This document shows, in pieces, positions 35,055 to 47,130 of a DNA stretch of 64,000 bases. A program made the position numbers and the translations under genes. Position 1 is the stretch's first letter. Every line of letters starts with the position of its first letter. The notes beneath the pieces were generated by a model, which had not been told where the DNA came from, made no database searches, and saw only the letters and a program-made list of their open reading frames with translations. The stretch is from Benincasa hispida (Eukaryota > Streptophyta > Magnoliopsida > Cucurbitales > Cucurbitaceae): the NCBI RefSeq assembly GCF_009727055.1, contig NC_052359.1:14165372-14229371 (forward strand), written 5' to 3'.

Positions 35055-37051
35055 TGATGGAATTGAGGAACTCTAAAACTAGAGGACCAGTGAGCGGAAG
35101 CGGATCGTTCCAAACTCCATTGTGAAAGAACTCAAATATTTACAATCATATAGAAACGATTATGCATTAATCAATAAATTACAGCATGCTTTGAATCAAA
35201 TGCAAGGGATCGAGTGACAATACCTTTGAAGAACTCTTTTTTCATGCATTTCCTTCAATCGTTCAGCAATGCGTCCAACAGCACGAACGCAACGAGCAAC
35301 TGAAAAATCCTCAATCACCAGCGAGTTAAACTCGATCCTCGAATAGAACTCGACACTACCACAAGATTACCTTGGTATTCTCGGTGTGAGAATTCAGGAG
35401 TTGTGGGTTCTGTATTATTTTGGACAGAGGGAAGGAGGAAGAAATGATCGAGTAGACGATCGAGTAAGCGATGAACAATCGTATAGTGGAAGAAGTCTAT
35501 CATATAGACTTGATACTCGATCACATAGAGGAAGAATTATATCGTATAGACTTGATACTCGATCGTGTCGGCTTTGTTAAGCTATCGTGTAGTAAAACTC
35601 CTTTTACTCTATAGTGAATTCTTTTGTGAAATGTTTCGACTGAATGATTTGAAAAACTATTTTTCTTTTTTATCTCACAGTTACCATAAAACCGTGTATA
35701 ACCACCCACCAAGGTCGGTTATTTAGAAAAAAAAATATTAATGATCATATAATTAATAAATTATAAATAAATACAATAACTAACTTATCATATTGTATTT
35801 ATAACCTATAGTTTTAATATCACATCATATGCAACATATAAACCATAGTTCTTTTTCTATTTTATGGCATTTAATATAAATCATATTTATATTAATTCCT
35901 CCAATCAAATAATAATGTATCAAATACATTATATCAATTATATCACATATAACTAAATTAATTTAATTATATCATATATAATCAAATTCTCTCTTGTTAA
36001 TTTGAGCACTTCAAACTATCCCAAATCTGATTTTCAACTAGAATTCATTGAGCTACCAAAGAAACCTTATGAACTTATAGCTTGAAGCTCCAATGGTACA
36101 TGAATAACTGACTAAACTCTTTAATCACGATATCCACCATCCGTTAACTGCGAGCAATCCACTAAAGACCGACAGCTGTACTCTTCGCACTACAGATATA
36201 TTTCTGTATCCATATAAACAATGAACAGTGTGGTGACCCTTTACAAACTGCTCGTAAGTATAGTTTGGTCAAATTACTATTTTGTCCCCATAGTTACATC
36301 TAACTCCTTAAGTACCACTGATTTCTTCAATAAACAATAAGTTATAGTCCCACTATGACTGAGTCATCTCTTCCCAAGAGAAGGTGTGGCCACTATATTC
36401 AAGACCTGGAATCAGTCCTCAATGGAGAAATTTATCTACTTACCCCTGCATCGAGGAAGGAGTGAATTCCATCTTGTGAAGCTGAGTTTCCAGTTCCACA
36501 ATCAGACGAATCCTTAAAATGGTAGGCTTGTTGAATTGGCAATCTAGCCACTCTCACCCATACAAATCAAAGGACCGCCTTTATGAGCAGGAGTTCATAA
36601 CTCACTCAGGATTTAAGTCACGTCACCTATGGTTAACCTCGTGAAATGTAAGTCTCTATTATCAACGGTGTTATATAAAGAGACTAATCATTTCGTGGTC
36701 TTGTCTTATACAAACTCTTTGTATAGGATACCCCCACTCGAATGTCTCCACATGAATGATCAGGATCAGATCATTTGTGCACTTTACAACACTTGTAACA
36801 CCTATAAAGCGGGCCGTATCCGTAGTGTCACCAGGATAAGGTACCCAACCTTATCCATTTATTATAGACCATTTAGGTAACTATTTAAACAATATCCACT
36901 TGTATGTCTCTACATACTTGTTTAATTTTAAATAAAATAACTCCAGATATTAGTTTATTGGATTGAGTAAATGCTTATAAAATAACAATATGTTTATACA
37001 GAGTTTACAAACTACAAGATTACAAGGAGATTTAGGACACCATTCCCAACA
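35055..37051 (-). mobile_element. Solo copia-type LTR (2.0 kb), minus strand
   Basis: On the minus strand it starts TGTTGGGAATGGTGTCC (at 37051) and ends TCAATTCCATCA (at 35055). A 4-bp GAAA flanks both sides (35051-35054, 37052-37055); a full 5-bp duplication is not seen. Its middle shares landmarks with the LTRs of Copia-2, Copia-3 and the solo LTR at 57050, for example AATAAGGTACCCAACCTTAT-like sequence (about 36835). A roughly 40-bp tandem pair around TAGACTTGATACTCGATC lies at 35500-35570. No internal region remains. Confidence 0.82.
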
Positions 37052-37206
37052 GAAATGTTTTTTGATCACCTAATCGATTGTGAAATTAATTCTAGTTGAT
37101 TGTTGAGGCTTGAGTAAGGAACATTCTAGTTGACAAACTGATTGTTTTTTGCATGATTTCTTGTTCTAACTTGCTCAAGGATGATTAAGAATTAAGTTGT
37201 GGTGTT
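37052..37206 (+). other. Gypsy-2 non-coding region before 3' LTR
   Basis: Continuation of the 3' non-coding region. The last bases (AGTTGTGGTGTT) are only weakly purine-rich, so the polypurine tract is degraded or hard to recognise. Confidence 0.55.
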
Positions 37207-38759
37207 TGATAGCACTGGAAATGTGCTATCTTCTTCCGATTAACTCAAGGTTGTTTAACTACTTAATTTGGTTAAATTGATCATTTTGTAGGACTCGAGT
37301 GTACAAGCAGTCGGATTAAGCATTCGGGACAAAAAGGTGCTAAAATGACGAAGTTAGGAGCTATATTGATCAAATGACGAAAGAATGAAGAATGTTGTCC
37401 TACCGAGCGTTGCAACGCTCTCATTAAACCTAAGTGCAATGCTATATCAATGCTAGAAGGTAGAATGCTTGAATGTAGGACAGTGTTGCAACGCTGCCCC
37501 AAGCGTTGCAACGCTCTGGAGATGCCCCAACGCCACCGTCACGCCGTTTGTCAACAATGCCCTCCAACGCTCAAGGACAGAATAGGCAGCATTGCAACGC
37601 TCCCCTAGAGCGTTGTAATCCTACGTGGTTTGACGAACGCATAGCCCCAGTGCACGCGCAATGCAGCGTTAGGCCAGTGCTGCAATGCTTGTCTGATGCT
37701 CGGCCATTATACACCGCAGCGTTGCAATGCTTTTCCTAGCGTTGCGATGCTGTGGCAGTTTTGTAAAAGAATAATTTTAGTCAGCTGATTATAGATACAA
37801 TTGAATACACTGATTTTTTAACACTGCCGCTCTATCCAGGCTAGTTTTAGTTCCTTTTTTACACCAAAATTTTGTAAACATTCTTCCCCTTTGCAAATTT
37901 TATTGAATTCAAGCATGATTCGAGGTTAAAGGGTAAGAACTTAGCTTGGGTTTGTTAGTTTAGATTGGTTACGATTCAATTCTTGAGACTCGTGTTGTAG
38001 TTCTGTGAGTTCGATATGAATTTATGAGATTTATCTTGTGCATATTCTTCAATTTTTATGTATGGGATAATCTGACAAATTAGCTATGCATGTTTAATTG
38101 ATTGCTTTGATTGGCCCTAATTTGTAATCGTTAGGTAGTCATCACCTAGAAGCATGAGTTAAGTTAGTTTGTTGTGTTCATTTGGGGTTCCAATTAGGAA
38201 GCATTTAGTTTCTAACTTAGATAAATCTCGCTCAGTTAATTGGTTAGACGATAGAAATCAATTAATTGGCTTAACTTTGCATTGAATCTTAATGCCTGTT
38301 GATTGATTGATTGGTTGAGGATTCTCACTTTTCTGTTAATTAACTTGATTTTAGGGACTACCGAGTAGGATTCTAATCGAGTAGGCTAAGTTAGAATTCA
38401 AATATTCTTGCACATCTTTTGATGTGCCTGTAATAGATTTGATGAGGAATGAATTAAACTATAATTGCCCATGCTGAATATTTGTCCGATTGTTAAATTT
38501 TTACATTCGTTTACGTTGCACACTTTTTATTCTCTAGCAATTTATTTCAGAATTTCTCACAAAATCCTCCCCTCTCCCCCCTTTTTTGGTTACTTCCTAC
38601 AAGTTCCAATCTTTGAGGAATTCGTATTCGGCTCTCTATGGTTCGACCCCGGACTTGTTAATTGTATTACTAATTAGTATAAGGGGTTAGTACTGTGCAT
38701 ACAAATTTTATTTGCGTAGGTGCGAGTTCACGAACGGCTGTGAATCCAGTGGCTGGCCA
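37207..38759 (+). repeat. Gypsy-2 3' LTR (full length)
   Basis: Starts TGATAGCACTGGAAATGTG and ends GTGGCTGGCCA. It contains a cluster of CAACGCT/AGCGTTG motifs from about 37400 to 37760, with perfect AGCGTTGCAACGCT palindromes at 37406-37419 and 37502-37515 and several near copies. It differs from the 5' LTR by many point changes and the roughly 370-bp segment missing there. Confidence 0.92.
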
Positions 38760-40564
38760 GTGTGTCAGTGGGGATTGTGTCACACGTATCAGCCATAAGG
38801 TAGGCCTTTGTGCATGAGTGAGTGTCCAACTGTACGTGTGTTGCTGTCCAGCTGTGTGATGAAGGAGACAACCAGAGCATAGGTATCACGCCTAGCGCTA
38901 GTGCCTGTGTAGCGCTCAATGCATAGGTTATGAGGTTTAACACATACCCTTAGCGCCTAACACCTAAGACAGTGGGCGTGTCTCAATGTCCAAATCTAGT
39001 GTTAGCATGCGTGCTCAACGCCCATCAGACTTAGTAGTGTGCCTAAGCTGCCAAGGGCTTGGCATTGGCCTAGTCTTGGGATTCTAGTGTTGGTAAGCTA
39101 ATGTTGAGTCTTTTAAGGAATATTAGTGATATTAAGTTATTAAAATTCATAAATATGGATTCTAAGAAGGATGTAAAGAGTAAGTTAAGTTAAGGAAAAA
39201 GGAATTTAAAGGCTAGGTCTAGTTGAAGTTATTTAAGCTCAAAGGTGAGCAAGTGACATTGACCAAGGGTTAACAATTTATGTTATAGGCCAAACGGAGA
39301 CTAGAAAGGCCTATAACCCATTAGGAGTTAATCAGTGATTGTGAGTGACAATGATTTATTAATGCTTTTCTTAATATATTTCCAGTGCATATGTTTTATG
39401 ACTACTTTCCTTAAAAGGTTTTCAATGCCTAGTTTAACGAAAACATGACTTATGTTGAATGCATGACTTATTTAGCATGAAGCAAAGTTTCCAAAGTATG
39501 TTAAAGCATGTGTACTACTTATTTAAGTTAGATGCTCCAATGTTTTCAAGTTATGTTAAAGCATGAATTTCTTCTAAAGGAAGCTTATTTGTTATTTTCC
39601 AATGAGATGTTCAAGCATGATTTCAATGGTGAAAAGAATTCCTAATGTGATTGTTTAGGCACTATATGAATGATTTTTTTTTATATATATCTAAAATGCT
39701 AAAGATATTTAGAAAAAGACTAAAGGTATTTATGTACAAAGTATGTTTAGTAAAGGCATGTTTTTAGTATCCTAGTTATGAATTTCCGATACTCAAGGAG
39801 ATGAAGGTATCCGGGACCCTGATACTGAAGGAGATGAAGGTATCCAGGGATTATAAGATGAAGGTCTTTAGGACTCACTTTAGCACACACGAAGGTTTTG
39901 GGTTATGTGTGAGGGTGTTATTAGCCTTTGGGGCATTTCTATGTGCATGTATGACTATTATTGACACTGAGGTTGATATGGTATTCCACATCAACTAAGA
40001 CTATCGACGTTGGAAATAGGCTTAACCTAACTAAGGAATAAGTGTGAAAGGTTAAGTATGAATGTTTTAAGTGAGTTACCAAAGAAATGATATGTTTTTT
40101 TTTTTTTCCAAAGTTTTCCATTATACTTATGAAATGTTTTGATGCTTTATTATCTATGAGTTTAAATTTAAGCATATTTTAACCCTAATACCATGAAAGC
40201 ATTCCATTTATCAGCTATCTTCCAAATTCTTCAGTCTGTAGTAAGATAGTAGATCTCCGATAGACTTCGAAGTTCATAGCCGCCAATCCTCCACAAGATA
40301 ATAGATCCTGTGTTGTGAATTCTGATTGTAAATATGTATATAAGTTGGTGATGTATTGGCCCATCTATGTATGAAAAAGTTCTGGTTGCTTTAGTATTTT
40401 GAGTTGATGTGCATAAACGATATAAATATTTATACTTATCTATTAGGTGGCACATGAACAAGAAAACAGGTTACAAGTCTCAGTTGGATAGTAAGTGTCA
40501 TAAAAAATTTGACATCTGCTGTCTTCACATCTCTTTTCAGGGTAGCTTGGGAGGGGGTGTAACA
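38760..40564 (+). repeat. Gypsy-1 5' LTR, second part
   Basis: Starts with the second GTGTG copy and continues the LTR (TCAGTGGGGATTGTGTC), aligning with 55684-57049 and 59220-59757 of the 3' LTR. It ends GGGGGTGTAACA at 40564. Near 40228-40300 it lacks segments that the 3' LTR keeps, and the part beyond 40330 has no counterpart in the window because Copia-3 cuts the 3' LTR there. Confidence 0.85.
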
Positions 40565-40567
40565 AGT

Positions 40568-40580
40568 TGGTAGTAAAGAA
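40568..40580 (+). other. Gypsy-1 primer-binding-site remnant
   Basis: TGGTAGTAAAGAA, three bases after the LTR end, resembles the TGGTATCAGAGC site complementary to initiator tRNA-Met, with several changes. Confidence 0.5.
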
Positions 40581-40819
40581 AAGATTTTGGAGAAACCTAG
40601 GATCATGCATATAGATTAGGAGCATGTAAATTCTATAATATACCTAGTGTTGTGTTATATTATAAGAACCATCCCCCGTGAAGTGGCAAACTGAGTAAAC
40701 GAACGGTAGACGGGAATCAAGACCTACCAGAGAACCATTAGCACAGGATGTAGTCTAAAAAAGGAAGTCTAGTAACCCTCAAGTTAGGGCTGACCTTAAT
40801 GTGGAAAATAGGGTTTTTG

Positions 40820-41763
40820 ACATAATAACCCAAAGATTAGTAGCTAGTGTAGGTTCTGTGCAGGCAGACCTAGAAAAGAAAAATGACATTGAGAGGATGA
40901 AGGCACTAGGTGCCACCACATTTGAAGGTACAACAGATCCGACAGATGCTGAAGTATGGTTGCTCTGATTGAGAAATGCTTATGAGTTATGAGGTGTCCG
41001 GATGACCATAAGGTTGAGTTAGCTACATTTCTGCTCCAAAATAGGGCAAAAGATTAGTGAAGAGTCCTAGAATCCAAAAGAGGTGATATAGGTATGATGA
41101 ATTGGGAAAAATTTAGAAAAGTCTACCAAGACAAGTACTACTCTAGTTCTTTTTGAGTAAGAGGCATGAGTTCCTAAGGCTAGCTCAAAGCTCAATAACG
41201 TTGCAGAGTACGAGTAGAAGTATACTGAGTTATCCAGGTATGCTTCAACTATTATTACTGATGAGAGAGATAAATGCAAGAGATTTAAGAATGGGTTGCG
41301 GAAAAAAGAAATGTACTCGGTTACGGCTACTGCTAACTAGACTAATTTCTCCCAGTTAGTAGAAATGACGATGACGGTAGAGGAAAGTTTAACATATGAG
41401 AAGTAAGAAAAGGAAATAACCAGAAGTGGATTTTGTGATTAGCCAAGTAGAAGAGATCAAATGAAGTTTACTCCAGGTGTTTCTGATAAGAGGTGTCTTA
41501 AGCCCTGTTTTAGTGAGCAGTCCAGTACCAAAGATAGTGCAACTGAAAGTTAGCAGAGGTAGAGACAAAGAAGGTTCAGTCAACTAGTTGTTTTGACTAG
41601 AATATTCCATTAGGGCAAATAGGTAAATCTATAGCTAGTTCAACTAGGAAACCACTATGTGCTAACTGTGGAAAGAATCAATAGGGGCAATGTTATAGTG
41701 GAGTGAATGTCTACTATCAATGTGGACAAGCAGGTCACTTCAAGATAGAGTGCCCATGGCTAG
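40820..41763 (+). pseudogene. Gypsy-1 gag remnant
   Basis: Segments in different frames fit a chromovirus gag: MKALGATTFEGTTDPTDAEV (about 40899), KYTELSRYASTIITDERDKC (about 41218) and KRFKNGLRKK. The zinc knuckle reads YYQCGQAGHFKIEC at about 41712-41753, with the first Cys changed to Tyr. Multiple stops (for example at 40966) and frameshifts. The knuckle runs directly into the late part of the protease, so gag-PR linker and active site are deleted. Confidence 0.8.
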
Positions 41764-41963
41764 TACAAGGAATGGATTTTGATGTTATCTTAGGAATGGA
41801 TTTCTTATTTAGATATCATGCATCCCTGGACTGTTATAAGAAAGAAGTAGTGTTCAGGAAACTAGGTGTAACTGAGGTAGTATTTATAGGTGATAGGAAG
41901 ATTCTACCTACATGTCTAATTTCAGCAGTTAAAGTCAAAAAGATGTTAAAAAAAAGGATGTAA
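41764..41963 (+). pseudogene. Gypsy-1 protease, C-terminal remnant only
   Basis: Reads GMDFDVILGMDFLFRYHASL then CYKKEVVF, the ILGMDWL-type region near the end of gypsy protease. The DSGA active-site part that should lie over 100 residues upstream is missing; only about nine residues separate this from the gag zinc knuckle. This is an internal deletion, so no protease could be made. Confidence 0.85.
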
Positions 41964-42800
41964 AGCGTACTTGTCTCATGTGACCAACTTGCAGGTAAAG
42001 AAGCTAAAACCTGAGGATATTCCTGTAGTGTAGGATTAAAAGATGTCTTTCTATAAAAGTTGTCAGGATTACCACCTGATAAAGAGGTAAAGTTCATAAT
42101 TGAATTGATTCTAGGGACAATTCCTATTTCTCAACCTTCTTATAGAATGACGCCTACTGAGTTGAAAGAGTTAAAGATTCAGTTGCAGGAACTGGTAGAT
42201 AAAGGCTATATCAGGCCAAGTGTGTCTCTTTGAGGAGCGCCAATATTGTTCGTGAAAAAGAAAGATGGAACACTTAGGTTGTGCATTGATTATAGGTAGG
42301 TGAACAAGGTAACAATATGTACTAAGCATCCTTTACTACAAATAGACGATTTATTTGACTAGTTGAAAGGTGCAGTTGTGTTTTCTAAAATTGATCTGAG
42401 ATCAGGATATCATCAGTTGAAGATCAGAAAATCATATGTTCCTAAGACGGCCTTTAAGACCAAGTACAGGTGTTACGAGTTCTTAGTTATGTCATTTAGA
42501 TTTACGAATGAGCTAGTGATGTTTATAGACCTCATGAACAGAGTATTCCTTTCGCATCTGGATTGGTTCGTGATTGTGTTTATGATGATATTCTAGTTTA
42601 TTCGAAAAACAAGGGGAGTCATAGAGCATCTTAGAATAGTGCTACAAACACTATGAGACAAGTAATTGTATGCCAAATTCGATAAATATGAATTTTGGCT
42701 TGATCAGGTAGTATTCTTAGGTCATCTAGTGTTTGCTATAGGAGTTAGTGTGGATCCTCAGAAGACAGAAGTTGTAGTTAAGTAGGAATGACCCACTTCA
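41964..42800 (+). pseudogene. Gypsy-1 reverse transcriptase remnant
   Basis: Segments: [20 protein letters not shown] (about 42065), [40 protein letters not shown] (about 42238), [17 protein letters not shown] (42375) and [20 protein letters not shown]. The catalytic box is readable as VYDDILVYS in another frame at about 42575-42601, so a frameshift lies just upstream of it. Then [20 protein letters not shown] at about 42707. Stops are frequent. Confidence 0.85.
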
Positions 42801-43600
42801 GTAACTACGCTTTATAATTTCCTGAGTTTAGTAGGTTACTACAGGCGATTTGTAGAGGGTTTCTCAAAGATAATGCTTCCTTTGACAGGTTTTACCAAGA
42901 AGAATGTCAAGTTTGAATGATCAGAATAGTGTGAGAAGAGTTTCTAGGAATTGAAAAAAAGGTTGATATTAGCAGCCATTCTATCTCTTCCTATTCCAAG
43001 GAAAGAGTTTGAGATATATTGTGATGCCTCGAGATAAGGTCTATGATGTGTTCTAATGCAGGAAAGGAAGATAGTTGCTTATGCTTCTAGACAGTTAAAG
43101 AAGCATGAGTGTAACTACCCAACACATGACCTAAAGTTAGCAGCAATTGTTCTAGCACTAAATATTTGGAGACATTACTTGTTTGGTAAGAGATGTCGTA
43201 TTTATACAGATCATAAGAGCTTGAAGTGCATCTTCGATTAGAAAGAACTAAATTTGAGGCAAAGAAGATGGCTTGAGTTAATTAAAGATTATGATTGTAC
43301 GATCGAGTACCATCCAGGAAAGGCTAATGTGGTAGCAGATGCTTTAAGCAGGAAATCTAGTCACCCTAAGGCTTCAATTAATACGTGAGAGGGTTTTTGT
43401 TACAGGAATTAAGGAGTTGTAATGCTACCTTAGCAGTGGGTGACCTTGGAGGCTTACTTGCTCATTTTTAGGTAAGGCCTAACTCGGTGGACAATATAAC
43501 CAAGGAAAATCCCGGAGGCCCAGTTCTAAGGAAATTAGCTGAGGAGGTAAGCCTAGACTAGAGAATAGATTACATGTTGAGGCAAGATAGAGCCTTGATA
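42801..43600 (+). pseudogene. Gypsy-1 RNase H remnant and linker to integrase
   Basis: The RT connection reads LVGYYRRFVEGFSKI (about 42828), then EIYCDASR (about 43013) with the first catalytic Asp, [20 protein letters not shown] (43065 on), [33 protein letters not shown] with a further catalytic Asp, and [14 protein letters not shown] (about 43320). After it the frame decays to the Copia-2 insertion at 43605; the text LRQDRALIE just before the break belongs to the gypsy linker. Confidence 0.87.
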
Positions 43601-43604
43601 GAAG

Positions 43605-45543
43605 TGTTGGACCATAAAGAAAGCATGCAATAGCGGAAGCGAAGGATCGATAACATTTTAATTACACAAAACTAAGAATAAGCATGCATAAAGGGTTAGA
43701 AAATACAACCTTTGTAGAATCCACCCAATCTTCTTCTCTGAGCTCAATCGACACCACGAACGGTAAATCCTCGCTATTTTCCGGTTGAAGAACACAGTGG
43801 TTGGATTGTTTTCTTAGTGAAGACAATGGAATTTCACTCTAATAAAGTGGAAAGTAAAGAGATTTTGTTGGAAGAGTAAAGTCAAAAGTCAAAGAAGCAT
43901 TAGTTCTTACACATTTCAAAAACTAAACTATATAATGACAAATTACATGCAAAATTCTATCTTGCATGTCTTCTATCTCAAACTCCACTAGCATGTAATC
44001 TTTAGGTGTCAAGCTTTGGAAGTGCCACTTCAAATTCCACTTAGTTAATGGGAAAATCCAACAATTGGATTTTTCCACTAACTAATTTAAAAAATAAATA
44101 AATCATTTTTTTATGAAAAACATTTAGAAAATATTTAAAAACAAATTTAATATCACATATTAAATTGCTTTTGGCACCTAACTTTGATTAATCACATTAA
44201 TCAAGTTTAAAAAAATACTTTCATGCTAATGTTCAATAATATTCTTAAAAATAATTAACTAATAAATTAATTATTTAATTGTAAATTATATCTTATATAA
44301 AATACAATTTGTCCTAAAGCCCGAATTTGAACATTTCAAATTCTTACTTCACCTAGTTCTTCAATTTTGTCTGTAGTGAGCTAGTAAGNTGTAAATTATA
44401 TCTTATATAAAATACAATTTTTCCTAAAGCCCGAATTTGAACATTTCAAATTCTTACTTCACCTAGTTCTTCAATTTTGTCTGTAGTGAGCTAGTAAGAA
44501 GACCCGATGGACCAACAGATCATGGGCTCCAATGATCCGAGACTGACCGGTCAAACTCTTTAACCTAGTTAATCAACATTCGTTAACTAACAGGACTGTC
44601 CACTTAGCCTGTAGTTGCACTCCCCTCACCATAGATATATTATGTGTCCATTTGATATAACCATGATAAGTAAATCGACCCTTTATTGGTTGTTCCTAAT
44701 AATGGTTGGGTCATAATCTGTTTTACCCTCGAGATTACATCTTGCTCCTTAAGTCCTACTAATTCTCTAATGAACAATTGGTTTGTGATCCAATCATTAA
44801 ATTGAGTCCTTCTCGAGCCAATGAGAGGGTGGAGCCCCTTGTTCAAGACCCAGAGATAGAACTTAAGGGACCAACCTCTCTATTATCTCTAAAAGCGGGT
44901 ATGAGTGAATTCCATCTTGTACCCTATGTCCTTAGTTATTTACCCGATCTTACCTCTAAAATAGGAGGCTTACTGGGCTAATGTTGTTGAGCCAACCCTC
45001 ACCCATGCAAATCTAAAGATAATGCTGAATAAACAGGAGTTCATAGTTAGCTCAGGATTAAGGTCAAGTTACCTAGGTCATCACTTTGAAATAGTCAGTC
45101 TTAAATAGTAAACAACATTATAAAGTAAGAGTGACTTATTTGTTGGTCCAATCTTATGCAAACCCATTGCATAGGACGCCCCTACTTCTCATGTCAATAC
45201 ATGAACGAATTAAGATCACTTCGTTTGTAGCATTTAACAATAAATTATAACAATTACAGAGTGGGCCGCACCCGATACTGTTATCAAAATAAGGTACCCA
45301 ACCTTATTCGTATAGTGTGGACCATTTTGGCTATTTACTGAACCTGATCCACTCTTATGTCTCCCATAAAGCTCATGTATTCATATTATAGCTATGGATC
45401 TTTAATTTATTGGATTTAGACTTTACAAGTGCAATTCACATATTCAATAACAGTTTTATTGAATAAATATCAATAACATCTTTATTGATAATAGAATATG
45501 TTTAACATAACAAACCGTGAGTTTTAGGACATATAACCTAACA
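43605..45543 (-). repeat. Copia-2 3' LTR
   Basis: On the minus strand it starts TGTTAGGTTATATGTCC (45543) and ends ATGGTCCAACA (43605). It aligns with 50976-53159. It contains the 109-bp duplication around the N at 44389. Confidence 0.9.
44280..44498. repeat. 109-bp direct duplication split by a single N
   Basis: 44280-44388 and 44390-44498 are the same apart from G at 44311 against T at 44421. The other LTR of this element (about 51654-51760) has this segment only once. Confidence 0.95.
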
Positions 45544-45558
45544 AATTCCCATTTGGAC
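45544..45558 (-). other. Copia-2 polypurine-tract-like sequence
   Basis: On the minus strand GTCCAAATGGGAATT ends directly at the 3' LTR. Position and AAATGGGAA content suit a copia polypurine tract. Confidence 0.55.
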
Positions 45559-46254
45559 TAAAACTCCAGTGGATTTTACATATATATACAAATATATATA
45601 CAATGTTGAGTAATGAAAGAATAAATACAATAAACTAGGGCATCGGATACCTAGTACTTCTCCCACTTGCCCTAGTTCTATCTATTTCATAGGCCTAGTC
45701 CCATTAGGTGACCCTCGAACACTTTAGCCGAGAGGGGCCTTTGTAAATGGATCAACCAAGTTGTCTTCAGAGGCAATCTACATGACAATCACGTCTCCTC
45801 AGTGTACAATCTCCCTGATGAGATGGTATTTGCGCTCGATGGATTTTTCGTGCTTATGGCTTCTAGGTTCCTTTGAGTTAGCAACTGCACCACTATTATC
45901 ACAATAAAGAGTGATAGGCAGATGCATATTTGGAACAACTTCCATATTGGTCAAGAACTTTCTGAGCCATACTGCTTCTTTAGCTGCTTCATTGGCAGCT
46001 ACATACTCAACTTCCATGGTGAAGTCAACAATATAAATTTGCTTGATACTCCTTCACACTATTGATCCTCCATTTAGAGTGAATATTGGCCCCAAAGTAG
46101 ATTCCCTAGAATCTATATCGGTCTGAAAGTCAGAATCAGTGTGTCCATTAAGGATCAGATCCTTAGCACCATACACGAGCATATAGTCCCTCGTTCTCTG
46201 AAGATACTTGAGGAAGTTTTTAACGTCAGTCCAATGATTATATCTAGTATTGAA
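45559..46254 (-). pseudogene. Copia-2 RNase H
   Basis: Minus-strand frame 46017-45799 reads MEVEYVAANEAAKEAVWLRK then LPITLYCDNSGAVANS and HLIREIV, the C-terminal half of copia RNase H, with the catalytic Glu of EVEYVAA and the Asp of CDNSGA present. The N-terminal half (46250-46020) is readable as VKNFLKYLQRTRDYMLVY and a DSDFQTDIDS-type stretch, with a stop near 46050. Confidence 0.85.
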
Positions 46255-47130
46255 CTAATATCTGCTTACAATTCCAACTTCATAGCATATGTCGGGACGA
46301 GTACACAACATGGCATACATTAAACTCCCTACTGCTGATGCATATGGAATTTTTTTCATAACCTCAACGTCCTGAGGTGCCTTAGGACACTGTTCCTTAA
46401 ATAGATGAATTCCACGCCTGAAAGGTAACATACCTTTCTTGGAATCTTGGATTTTATATCGAGACAACATCTTGTCTATATAAGATGCCTGAGACAAGGC
46501 CATTGTTCTATTCTTGCGATTTCGAACGATTTAGATCTCAAGAACATAATGTGCTTTTCCTAAATCCTTTATTTGGAATTGTGTGGCTAGTCATGTCTTA
46601 ATGTCAACTAGAAATTCTACTTCATTCCCAATGAGTAGAATATCATCAATATATAGAACCAGGAAAACTATAGTATTGTTGACAATCTTCTTGTAAACAC
46701 AAGGTTCGTCGACATTCTGTTCAAAGCCATAAGATTTGATGGTAGTATCAAATCTCATGTTCTAGGATCGAGACGCTTGTTTTAGCCCATAAATGGATCT
46801 ATTAAGCTTGCAAACCTTTTGCTCTTGACCCTGTGCAATAAACCCTTATGGTTGAGATATATAGATACTTTCTTCAAGATAGACATTCAAAAAAGTTGTC
46901 TGGACATCCATTTGCCAGATTTCATAATCATAGAAAGTGGCAATATACAAGAGTATCCTAACAGACTTGATCATGGCAACCAGAGAGAAGGTTTCTTCAT
47001 AGTCTACCTCCTCTCTTTGAGAAAACCCTTTTGCTACGAGTCTAGCTTTGTAGTTCTGTACCTCACCAACTTGGTCTCTTTTTCTCTTATAGATCCATTT
47101 GCAACCAATGGGTTTTGACCTTTATGGTTA
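46255..47130 (-). pseudogene. Copia-2 reverse transcriptase
   Basis: On the minus strand, RT runs from [13 protein letters not shown] sequence near 47118 through conserved copia segments to MALSQASYIDKMLSRYKIQD (46503) and GSLMYAMLCTRPDICYEVGI (46318 on). On the plus strand the ATCATCAATATATAG stretch at about 46646-46660 is the complement of the YxDD region. Stops and a frameshift around 46500-46800 inactivate it. The C-terminal 80 residues are nearly the same as those of Copia-3 at 63656-63892. Confidence 0.82.

Larger units (their letters stand above)
23457..38759 (+). mobile_element. Gypsy-2: Athila/Tat-like Ty3/gypsy element nested in Gypsy-1 5' LTR
   Basis: Bounded by TGATAGCACTAG at 23457 and CTGGCCA ending at 38759, with perfect 5-bp target duplication GTGTG (23452-23456, 38760-38764). 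The uninterrupted target site can be read in the Gypsy-1 3' LTR near 55680. Order: LTR, primer-site-like sequence, gag, PR, RT, RNase H, INT, a long 3' non-coding part, LTR. The gag and RT sequences fit the Athila/Tat (non-chromodomain) branch; lineage is by recall of family features, not by a tree. It contains two solo LTRs and a large internal duplication with an N. Confidence 0.9.

Noticed and set aside
37506..37739. 77-codon ORF rich in Arg/Cys/Pro
   Set aside because: Produced by the CAACGCT repeat cluster of the Gypsy-2 LTR.
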